DNA of 49,082 nt from a virus. The translations under genes and the position numbers were made by a program. The number at the start of each line of letters is the position of its first letter. Within the stretch, counting starts at the first letter, position 1. Shown in pieces: positions 41,719 through 48,790 of the stretch. Where the stretch lies: IMG/VR virus record IMGVR_UViG_3300017971_000371, positions 1-49,082 of that record. One strand, given 5' to 3'. The notes below the pieces were generated by a model. The model was not told the origin of the DNA. It saw only the letters and a list, made by a program, of their open reading frames with translations, and searched no databases.

Positions 41719-41775
41719 GCAAAGGCGCGAGGCGACCGAAATCACCCCGCGCCGTTTATCCGGTTGTCCGACGTG

Positions 41776-42108
41776 CTACTTCGAGAACACGGTCGCGACG
41801 AAGGTGATGCCCGACTTGTCGCCGGGAGAGACCTCCGCGGGCGGCGACGTGTTCATGTCGATGATCTTGAGCTTGTCGTTCGCTCCGTCGAACTGGAGTT
41901 TGTATTGCCCGGTCTCATCCTGCCCGATCACGTCGATCACGGTCCGCGTGAGCGTCGGCGTCATCGCGGCGTTGAGAGCGGCGGTCGTGTCCGCGGTGCC
42001 GCCCGTCTTGTAGTCGTCGTCGCCGACGAGCACGATCCGATCCGCGCGGAGAGGCGCCGAGGGTTGCCCCCCCGACTTGATCTGAGAAGTGATTGCTCCG
42101 AATGCCAT
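41776..42108 (-). CDS. Head decoration-type protein
   Basis: The product is 110 residues; GAGGTAGGAAC precedes ATG. Pattern: FGAITSQIKSGGQPSAPLRA, RIVLVGDDDYKTGGTADTTA, RTVIDVIGQDETGQYKLQFD, GANDKLKIIDM, and AEVSPGDKSGITFVATVF. The order GD-x-x-Y-x-TGG, Y-x-L-x-FD, N-x-K-L-K is typical of the small proteins encoded immediately after the major capsid gene. Decoration of the capsid is inferred from that position. It is separated from the capsid gene by a GC-rich hairpin at 42138-42166. Confidence 0.7.
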   Translation of the reverse strand: MAFGAITSQIKSGGQPSAPLRADRIVLVGDDDYKTGGTADTTAALNAAMTPTLTRTVIDVIGQDETGQYKLQFDGANDKLKIIDMNTSPPAEVSPGDKSGITFVATVFSK

Positions 42109-42137
42109 GTTCCTACCTCGCTTTTCGTAGCGTTCCG

Positions 42138-42166
42138 CCGCCCCTCCCTATCGAGGAGAGGGGCGG
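42138..42166. terminator. GC-rich stem-loop downstream of the major capsid gene
   Basis: CCGCCCCTC (42138-42146) pairs perfectly with GAGGGGCGG (42158-42166), a 9-bp stem and an 11-base loop. It sits 35 bases after the capsid stop and 30 bases before the ribosome site of the next gene. No T-run follows on the minus strand, so partial termination or protection of the capsid mRNA end is more likely than full termination. Confidence 0.5.
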
Positions 42167-42200
42167 GCTCGGTTCATGTTCCTAGACCCCGATCACGCCG

Positions 42201-43136
42201 CTAGGCGACGGTGACCTTGATCGCCTTCGCCGCGGCGGTCTCTTCCGCCCACTTGACGTCGAAGCGCAGGGTCGCGACGATGATCAGCACGCCCGCGGGG
42301 GCGTCCTGCTGAGTCTCGATCCTGATCTTGCGCCAGATCCCGACCTGGATGTTCTTCGGGTCGGAGAGAAGAACGTTGGTCTCGTTGGTCCCGATCCCGA
42401 GGTTCTCGGGGAAGAGCGGCGCGTCGACGAGCGGCACGCCCGAGTAGAGCACCGGGGCGTCGGTTTCGAGGAACTTGTCCCCGGCGCCGGTCGCGCGGCC
42501 CGCGAGCGTGTCGCGGTAGTCGATCAGCGCGTCGACCGACGTTATGTACCGCATGATCTTTTTGTTGCGGAGCCACTCCGACGGCATCGCCTTGAGCATG
42601 TCGCGGAGCACGCCCTTGTTGAGCGGCACGGTGCCGCCGTCGACGACGTTGGAGGTCGTCTGCTTGAGGAGCCCGTCGAGTTGCGCGAGGAACGGGTCGG
42701 CGGAGCCGGTGTCACCGTTGATGATGACCTCGTCCATGTCCCGCGCGATCGCCTCGCCGAGCAGTTGCATGATCGTGTTCTTGAGGGCCCCGCGCTCGAT
42801 GGAATCCTCCAACGCCTCGTAGCTGATCCTGGCCTCCGCCTTGAACAGCTTGGCGTCGAGTTCCGTCTTGGTGAGATCGGGCTTGACCCTGTCGCCCACC
42901 GGGAGCGCTACCGCCTCGGTGCCCGCGCGGAGCACGCGCGATCCGAACCTGATCTTCTCGATCAGTTGCTTCGGCGAGCGCATCGGCACGACCGTTGCCA
43001 TGTTCATGACCGTCGACTGCTTGACGAGCAGTCGCATGAACTTGGCGGCTTGAGCAGGTTGGAGCAGACCGCCGCCCGAGGTGAGATCGGCAACGGCGAG
43101 ATCCGCTTTCTCGATGATCGAGCGGTTGTCGTCCAT
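42201..43136 (-). CDS. Major capsid protein (HK97-type fold)
   Basis: The start is ATG at 43136 ([20 protein letters not shown]), eight bases after GGAGG; two further in-frame ATGs lie upstream, one too close to the site. The product is 311 residues. Pattern: [20 protein letters not shown], then [35 protein letters not shown] followed by [39 protein letters not shown] and later [18 protein letters not shown] and [20 protein letters not shown], all in the usual HK97 order (E-loop, spine helix, A domain). The N-terminus is probably trimmed little, since no long delta domain precedes the fold; the scaffold is likely the separate upstream gene. Confidence 0.9.
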   Translation of the reverse strand: MDDNRSIIEKADLAVADLTSGGGLLQPAQAAKFMRLLVKQSTVMNMATVVPMRSPKQLIEKIRFGSRVLRAGTEAVALPVGDRVKPDLTKTELDAKLFKAEARISYEALEDSIERGALKNTIMQLLGEAIARDMDEVIINGDTGSADPFLAQLDGLLKQTTSNVVDGGTVPLNKGVLRDMLKAMPSEWLRNKKIMRYITSVDALIDYRDTLAGRATGAGDKFLETDAPVLYSGVPLVDAPLFPENLGIGTNETNVLLSDPKNIQVGIWRKIRIETQQDAPAGVLIIVATLRFDVKWAEETAAAKAIKVTVA

Positions 43137-43203
43137 TTTCATTTCCTCCGTTTTGAAAGTTTCGCTCTTGTGTTTCACCGACTCTTAACCTAGTCCTCGC
43201 CGC

Positions 43204-44280
43204 CTATTCGAAGCGGAGATCGTCGTCGGGCTCTTCGACCGCGTTCAGATCGCAACCGTCGCCCCAATCGGCCCGCTCTTCCCCTCTCGACTTCTGAACG
43301 CCCTCGGGTTGAATCGAGTTCGGCATCGGCTCCGAGGATTCGAGCGCGCGGATTTTTTGGTTCTGTTCGCCGACCGTCTTCGAGAGACCGGCGATTTGCT
43401 GAGAGAGCACCGGGATCGCCGCGACCGCTTTCGAGACATTCTCGATCGCTGTCGTGACTTCGGCGGGGACCGCTGGCGCCGCGGTCGGCGTCGGGGTGGG
43501 CGCGGGCTTGCTGAACGCGGCGAGCGCCTTGCGGAGTTCGTCCGCAACTGCGTTCACCTCGTCGAGCGCCTTACGCATCTCGGCGTCCTCGCGTTCCTGC
43601 TCGACGCCCTTTCGGGCCATTTTCGCGCCGCACTTGGGGCATACCTTTTCGGTACACATTTCGCCCGCCTTGCCGACCTCTTCGTATCCGCACTTCGCGC
43701 AAACGCAAACCTTGTTCTCGGCGCCGACGGCTTTCTCGGTGTCGGCGGCTTGCGGCGCTTGCGGGTCGGCGGGGGTCTCGGGCTCGGTCGACTCGGGCTC
43801 GGCGCCCTCCGCCTTCGCGGTATCGGCGGCGCGTCCCGAGGTCGGCGACGGATACTTCTCGCCGATCGTCATGATCAGCTTGCCGATCGCCTCGCACTCT
43901 TTCATGAGTTCAGCGGGGATCGGCTGGTCGATCTGCTCGTCGGTGGTCGGCGCGTCCTTGATCTTGTTGACGACGCCCATGAGCTTCGAGAGAGCCTCCG
44001 TCGCGACCTTGAGAACGGAGTCCTTGACCCCCTTCGGGATCGGGCCCATCGCCTTGTCGACGTCCTCGGGGACGCTCTCGGGCTCGGTCGTGAGTTCGCC
44101 GTTCTCGTTCTCGATCACTTCGTCGCCGATCGGGGTCTCCATGCCTTCCTCCCGTTTGATGAGCAGAAAGCGCCGCCGATTGGCGGCGCGGTCGACGAGC
44201 GAGACTTCCTTGACCTCCATGTCGAGCAGTCTGTGAACCTGCTTTGAGAGTTGCTCAATTCGAGCGAAGAGGTCGTTCAT
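43204..44280 (-). CDS. Capsid scaffold-like protein with XkdF-type start and zinc ribbon
   Basis: The product is 358 residues. Residues about 21-45 (MEVKEVSLVDRAANRRRFLL) match the segment found at the end of XkdF-type protease/scaffold proteins. An acidic disordered part, then a zinc ribbon (Cys192, 194, 197, 209, 214, 217: VCVCAKCGYEE and VCPKCGAKM), follows. A Pro/Ala linker leads to a coiled coil (about 270-315, TAIENVSKAVAAIPVLSQQI) and an acidic tail. Such proteins sit between protease and capsid genes and guide shell assembly. The ribosome site is weak (GGTTGAGACC); the leader carries promoter-like boxes. Confidence 0.72.
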   Translation of the reverse strand: MNDLFARIEQLSKQVHRLLDMEVKEVSLVDRAANRRRFLLIKREEGMETPIGDEVIENENGELTTEPESVPEDVDKAMGPIPKGVKDSVLKVATEALSKLMGVVNKIKDAPTTDEQIDQPIPAELMKECEAIGKLIMTIGEKYPSPTSGRAADTAKAEGAEPESTEPETPADPQAPQAADTEKAVGAENKVCVCAKCGYEEVGKAGEMCTEKVCPKCGAKMARKGVEQEREDAEMRKALDEVNAVADELRKALAAFSKPAPTPTPTAAPAVPAEVTTAIENVSKAVAAIPVLSQQIAGLSKTVGEQNQKIRALESSEPMPNSIQPEGVQKSRGEERADWGDGCDLNAVEEPDDDLRFE

Positions 44281-44424
44281 GGTCTCAACCGTTGCGCGTT
44301 GCGAGCGTATCCGACAAGACCGACCCGTAAGGGCGAGGGATTGGGGAACGCGGGCTTCGCATGGTTCGTTGTCTCCTGTCGCGCTTTCGTGTTCCCCCTA
44401 CGAAGTTGCGCGATCCGTGTCTCG

Positions 44425-44454
44425 ATCCTAACCGGCTTAAATTGCCGCTGTCAA
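44425..44454 (-). promoter_or_regulatory. Promoter-like boxes before the scaffold and capsid genes
   Basis: On the minus strand TTGACA (44454-44449) is followed after 18 bases by TAGGAT (44430-44425), a sigma-70-like arrangement 145 bases upstream of the scaffold-like gene. The spacer holds a short inverted repeat (CGGC-AATTTAA-GCCG). A 207-base gene-free stretch here, in an otherwise gapless operon, supports a separate promoter for capsid genes. Confidence 0.45.
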
Positions 44455-44461
44455 TTACAGG

Positions 44462-44491
44462 ATTTTCTCGCGTCAACTAACCCGCTGTCAA
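44462..44491 (-). promoter_or_regulatory. Second TTGACAGCGG copy, possible tandem promoter
   Basis: TTGACAGCGG occurs at 44491-44482 and again at 44454-44445, 37 bases apart. The upstream copy overlaps the TGA stop of the protease gene and is followed after 18 bases by GAAAAT (44467-44462), so both copies have the same layout. Either tandem promoters or a repeated binding site is possible. Confidence 0.35.
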
Positions 44492-47400
44492 GCGGAAGTC
44501 GAAACGGGAACCCTTCGAGCGCTACCGCCGATCGAAAATCCGGTCCATTTCCCGGTCTTGACGTCCGACCATAGCTTGTCATCGATCACGCGCACAACGA
44601 GGAGCCACGTTCCGCGCTTGACCTTTTGACCGCCGATCGTCATGTCGACGGGCGCAAGGAACGATTCGAGGATCTTGATCTTACCGTTGGCGAGTTCACG
44701 ATGCATGATTCCCATGTTCGCGAATCGTTCCATGTAGCCGTGAGCCGCCTCCGCGATCGCTTCCTCCGAGTAGATATCGCCTTGTGCGTCTACTTCCTCG
44801 GGAACCAACACGATCCCATAAACGATCCGCTTCTCTCCCGCGGCCTTGATAATCGGAACCTCTCGCTCGACCTCGAAGAGCCCGTCGAGAACTTTCTTGA
44901 TCTCCTCGGGCTTCGCCAGCGCGACGACTTCCTCCGCCTTCATGGGGCGACCCGTAACAACCCCGATCACATTCGGCGTGAACCAATGAACGGAATGCTT
45001 GTCACCCGAGGCGTCAACAAGTATCTCGGTCGCCTCGACTTGGATCACGTCGCCGACCTTCGCGTCCGCGTCACTGTTGGACGTGCTCCCGATCGGTGCG
45101 TAGGTTTTCCCGTCGACCTCGACGGTCGCCTTCCACTGGTCGGGGTTTACAGGCCCGATGGCGCAAAGGAAGTTGTAAACCCCCGGCGAGTCCTTGACGG
45201 GATGTCGTTCGTATACGATCGCGCGGATCTCTCTACCGTCCTTGACCTTGCGCTCGGGCGTCTCGACCTTCGCGCTCTCGCTCCTCGGGGCTTCCCCCTC
45301 TATTACGTCGGCGTCGTAGAGGTGGACGTCGTCGGAATCCCAGGGATCGCCGTCGTCGCTCTTCTCCATGTCGTCGCCGGGGGCGAAGGTCCAGATCGAC
45401 GATCCTTTCTCTTCGGCGGCGAGCGTGTAGAGACCGCGGAGCTTCTTACCGTTGAACCGAGCGCGCACGACGCCCGGTCCCATCTCGACGAACTCGACGG
45501 TCCCCTCGTCGACGATCGAGATCTCCGACGGCGTCGCCTTCGTGTCGTTGAGAACCTCACCGCCATAGGCGCGCCCCGGCTCGACGTCACCTTCGAGAGA
45601 GAAGAGCGCCTCGTTCGAGTCCGAACGCTTGACCGCCGTGATCGGATCTTTCTCCGCGAGCGGATCGCGTTGGAGTTCCCAACCGGGAAGCCCCTTGATC
45701 GAAAGAATCCAGATCTGGCGCGAGGGTCCGCCCCTTACGACGCGTTGACCCTTCCACCGTTGCCACGAAAGCGCGAAGCGCGCGGAGCCGAGCGCCTTCG
45801 TCGGCGTGTAGTCTGAACCGTCGCCGGTGTAGAGGAAACGCTTCGCGATCACTCGACGGAATTGACCGTCAACGATCCTCACGTTCTCGTCGGTGAAGAA
45901 CCTCTCTTTAACGAGAGCATCCCTGATATCTTGGGCTTCCTTGCCGGTCGCCTCCCAGTAACGGAACTGTTTCGGCGTCACCACTTCGAGCGAGCGGGGA
46001 AGCGCGCTCTTCCCGTTCGGTGGCATCGTGCCCTCTCTCACCGCCCGCGGCTTGAGCACGGAAGGAAGCGTCGACTTGGTGATCATCCCGGTCCAGAAAG
46101 TTTCGCCCTCGGGGGTCCGCCTCCCCTGCTCATACGGGTCGCCCCCCTCCCCTTCGAGCTTGATCGCCTTCGACGTCCCGGTGAGTTGTCGGAACGCCAT
46201 GATCCCTTGAACGGTCGAGTCCTTGCCGGTGAAAAAATATTCGTGGAAGAACGGCTTTTGAATGCCCCACTCGACGGACGGGCGATCAACGGCAACGATC
46301 ACGCCGACCTCGTTCGGCGACGCACCCACCTCACCGGGTTCGAACTTGCGCCCGCTGATTTCGAGCCACTCGATCGGTTGTCGCATTTTCTGGAACGCGG
46401 CGACGCGAGCGGGGGAGCGGAACGGCTTCCCATACCGATCACCGTCCGGCGAGAATCCGTCGCCGATCCGCTTCGCCTCTTCGACCGTGTCGACGACGGG
46501 AACGACGCCGGGGCGCTGGGTTGACAACGTCCACCCGACGAGGAAGTCGGGCGCGACCTTCATTCTAAGATCGACGTGTAGCGACTTCCCGCGAAAGTGA
46601 TACTGAAACACCGCCGCGAGCGGTCCCTCTTCCTTCGGCCAATCGAGGAGAGGATCGTCCGCCTTTTGAAGTCTCATTTCCTTGGTCGCAAACTCGGGAC
46701 GAACCTCGACAACGAGATCCGCGAGTTCGACGTGATCGGTGAAGGGCCCTCCGAGATCGTCGTCGATAACGGAGAGGCGCTTGCTCAATTCGGGCGGTAA
46801 CATGCGGGCGAGCCTGAACTTGATCACTTGAAGCAACTCGGGGGAAAGCGGACCCTTCACCAAGAGGTCGATATCGCCGCGGGTCTTTCCATGATTCGCC
46901 AACGATCCGACGAGCCAAAGGAACGGCATCCTCACCTTGAAGGAAGAGAACAACGGAAGAACGTCGTCGAGCTTGATCAACTCTCCGGTGCCTTCACCGC
47001 CTGGATTGACGACGGCGAGTTCGCGCTTTTCCGTTTTGCTGTTACGGGTCGCGCGAAGTTGCTCCGCCTCTATAGCGAGCGCCGTTTGCTTCGGCTTCAT
47101 GTCGCGATCTTCCATCTCGGCGGCGACGAAAATGTAAGCGTTGACGACCGCCTCGCGATTGAGATCGCCAGCGGTGACGCGGTTGTTTCCCTCGAAGTTG
47201 CCCCCGTAAATTTGGTGAAGGCGCCGGTTGATCGATAGCAACTCGCGATCGTCTACCGCCGCGAGCGCCCTCGGGTTGATCTCGTCGACTCCGAGCTTCG
47301 AAACTTCCTCGCGCTTCGCGATCCCGCACTCGAACTGCTCGACGATATCCGCTTTGTGAACTTCCTCGATGAGATCGCGCGCTTGATCCTCGTGATCGGA

Positions 47401-48774
47401 ACACGCCCCAACGATCCCACCGTTCCACGCCAGCGCGAGATCGGCGAGCCCGTCGCAGAACTCGCAAGCGACGACGCCGTCGGCGCTCTTACGGGTCGGC
47501 TCTTCCCCCTTGTCATAGTTCCAGATCAGCGATCGCCGCTTGCCAAGGGGGGCGCCTTTGAGAGCCCTCGCGAAGTTGTAACGGCGCCACCCCTCGCCGG
47601 GATCTATCTTGTCAAGGGTGGAGACCAGAACGCGCCCCTTGAGCGCCGAGAGCCCCTCCGAGAGCTTGCTCACGTCGTCGTCGGACCACTCGGGCGCCTC
47701 CGTCTCTTCCTCCGCCATGCGCGCCCCTGAGAGCGGCGGATCGAGGTACATGAAAACCCCCTCGCCGTCGTACTTGCGCGCAACCTCTAACCCGTCCGCG
47801 TCGAGAATCTCTACCCCTTCCAATCGCGCGCGGTATCCTTCGAGGTTCTTGAGGAAGATCTCGCCGGTTTGTTTTGCGGTGCGATCGGAGTGGTCAACGC
47901 GAGCCCCTCGCCCCTGTATTGAAAAAAGGTTGAGATACTTGAAGCGATACGCGCGACCGCGCAACGAGCGCGGCGACTGTCCCTTGAGCTTCTCGAAGTG
48001 CTCGGGATCGAGGCTCCATTTCTGCGATCTGAACCACGCGAGATCCTCGTTGCTTGCCGCCTGTAGAAACTTGTAGAACGCGACAACACCGCGATCCCTG
48101 TCCGCGAGGATCTCCCGCTTGGCTCGGGCTTTCGCCCAAAAGAGCGGAGCCGCTCCCGCGTAGGGTTCGATATAGGTCTCGTGATTCGGAACTCTTGCGA
48201 GCAACGAGCGGAGAATCGGGATCTCCGCCCCCGGTGAGCGGACGGGAGCCGGGAGACTCCCCGCACGCTTGTAGAACTCGACCGCCTCGTCGCGACCCGT
48301 AAGCACCTCGGGAAGATCGGCGAAGGCTCGAAGCCCGTCGATCCCCGCGTCGACCGCGAAGCGGAACTCGTCGGGCATGTCGCCGAACGATTTCCGAATG
48401 CCCATCGAAGCGGAGAGGAGAGCCGCGCCCAATTCGAGCGGTGAGCCGGTGACGGACGGCGCCCCCTCCCCTTTCTCGTCTTCTAAGCGCGCGAACTCTT
48501 CGGAGAGGTTTTTCGCTATGGAAGGCAGGGTCTCCAACACGTTGACCGCATCGGCGTTGTCCTTGTCGGCCAGCAACGGAGCGATAACGTCGTCGCCCAA
48601 CTCCACGATCGCTTTGGCGAACTCCGCGGCCAACGACGGAGCCGAAAGCGCGCCGATGGCGTCCGCCCCGTCAAGCTCGACGGTCGCTTCAATCTCTCGC
48701 TCGGTTGCGGGCTTGCGCCCACCTTTCACGGCGCCTGTAGCCGCCCTGAACCCATCCTCTCGCGTATCGCTCAC
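44488..48774 (-). CDS. Giant multidomain protein ending in an XkdF-type prohead protease
   Basis: 1428 residues from GTG at 48774 behind GGAGGTCCAAG. Order: helical part (1-175); D12-type adenine methyltransferase-like domain (about 183-425; YIEPYAGAAPLF at 201, then YLDPPLSG at 343, so DPPL instead of DPPY); CEFC...CSDH zinc knuckle (437-461); helical block with RRLHQIYGG; nucleotidyltransferase-like motif LVGSLANHGKTRGDIDLLV (621-639); LigD-phosphoesterase-like module with LHVDLRM (732-738); a second, degenerate one (about 998-1130; IWILSI at the same place); OB-like part (about 1180-1275; GDVIQVEATEILVDASGD); XkdF protease (about 1312-1425; His1358 in MHRE, Ser1414 in GFSIGG). The protease should mature the prohead. 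The rest may be packaged and cut free, which is inference. Confidence 0.78.
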   Translation of the reverse strand: MSDTREDGFRAATGAVKGGRKPATEREIEATVELDGADAIGALSAPSLAAEFAKAIVELGDDVIAPLLADKDNADAVNVLETLPSIAKNLSEEFARLEDEKGEGAPSVTGSPLELGAALLSASMGIRKSFGDMPDEFRFAVDAGIDGLRAFADLPEVLTGRDEAVEFYKRAGSLPAPVRSPGAEIPILRSLLARVPNHETYIEPYAGAAPLFWAKARAKREILADRDRGVVAFYKFLQAASNEDLAWFRSQKWSLDPEHFEKLKGQSPRSLRGRAYRFKYLNLFSIQGRGARVDHSDRTAKQTGEIFLKNLEGYRARLEGVEILDADGLEVARKYDGEGVFMYLDPPLSGARMAEEETEAPEWSDDDVSKLSEGLSALKGRVLVSTLDKIDPGEGWRRYNFARALKGAPLGKRRSLIWNYDKGEEPTRKSADGVVACEFCDGLADLALAWNGGIVGACSDHEDQARDLIEEVHKADIVEQFECGIAKREEVSKLGVDEINPRALAAVDDRELLSINRRLHQIYGGNFEGNNRVTAGDLNREAVVNAYIFVAAEMEDRDMKPKQTALAIEAEQLRATRNSKTEKRELAVVNPGGEGTGELIKLDDVLPLFSSFKVRMPFLWLVGSLANHGKTRGDIDLLVKGPLSPELLQVIKFRLARMLPPELSKRLSVIDDDLGGPFTDHVELADLVVEVRPEFATKEMRLQKADDPLLDWPKEEGPLAAVFQYHFRGKSLHVDLRMKVAPDFLVGWTLSTQRPGVVPVVDTVEEAKRIGDGFSPDGDRYGKPFRSPARVAAFQKMRQPIEWLEISGRKFEPGEVGASPNEVGVIVAVDRPSVEWGIQKPFFHEYFFTGKDSTVQGIMAFRQLTGTSKAIKLEGEGGDPYEQGRRTPEGETFWTGMITKSTLPSVLKPRAVREGTMPPNGKSALPRSLEVVTPKQFRYWEATGKEAQDIRDALVKERFFTDENVRIVDGQFRRVIAKRFLYTGDGSDYTPTKALGSARFALSWQRWKGQRVVRGGPSRQIWILSIKGLPGWELQRDPLAEKDPITAVKRSDSNEALFSLEGDVEPGRAYGGEVLNDTKATPSEISIVDEGTVEFVEMGPGVVRARFNGKKLRGLYTLAAEEKGSSIWTFAPGDDMEKSDDGDPWDSDDVHLYDADVIEGEAPRSESAKVETPERKVKDGREIRAIVYERHPVKDSPGVYNFLCAIGPVNPDQWKATVEVDGKTYAPIGSTSNSDADAKVGDVIQVEATEILVDASGDKHSVHWFTPNVIGVVTGRPMKAEEVVALAKPEEIKKVLDGLFEVEREVPIIKAAGEKRIVYGIVLVPEEVDAQGDIYSEEAIAEAAHGYMERFANMGIMHRELANGKIKILESFLAPVDMTIGGQKVKRGTWLLVVRVIDDKLWSDVKTGKWTGFSIGGSARRVPVSTSA

Positions 48775-48790
48775 CTTGGACCTCCAAGCG

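Larger units (their letters stand above)
904..48301. repeat. Dispersed 9-mer TACGGGTCG, 26 copies on both strands
   Basis: Exact copies as TACGGGTCG start at 3823, 4868, 7237, 11640, 12665, 14149, 15826, 21187, 30315, 31357, 41248, 46133, 47043 and 47490. Copies as CGACCCGTA start at 904, 2282, 5791, 15232, 15709, 21044, 26191, 33897, 40682, 44321, 44948 and 48293. The longer consensus is CTTACGGGTCGC. Ten more copies have G for the A (TGCGGGTCG: 7477, 21939, 22842, 26214, 29370, 33222, 34185, 36776, 37442, 43760). Copies lie in all three codon phases and in gaps between genes. No known element matches. Confidence 0.85.

Noticed and set aside
94-47730. Many long plus-strand open frames, for example 2165-3019, 3776-4888, 6702-7577, 11739-13409 and 26864-29254
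   Set aside because: All lie opposite clear minus-strand genes, are dominated by Arg, Asp and Val from the complement of GC-rich codons, and lack ribosome sites. They are shadows.
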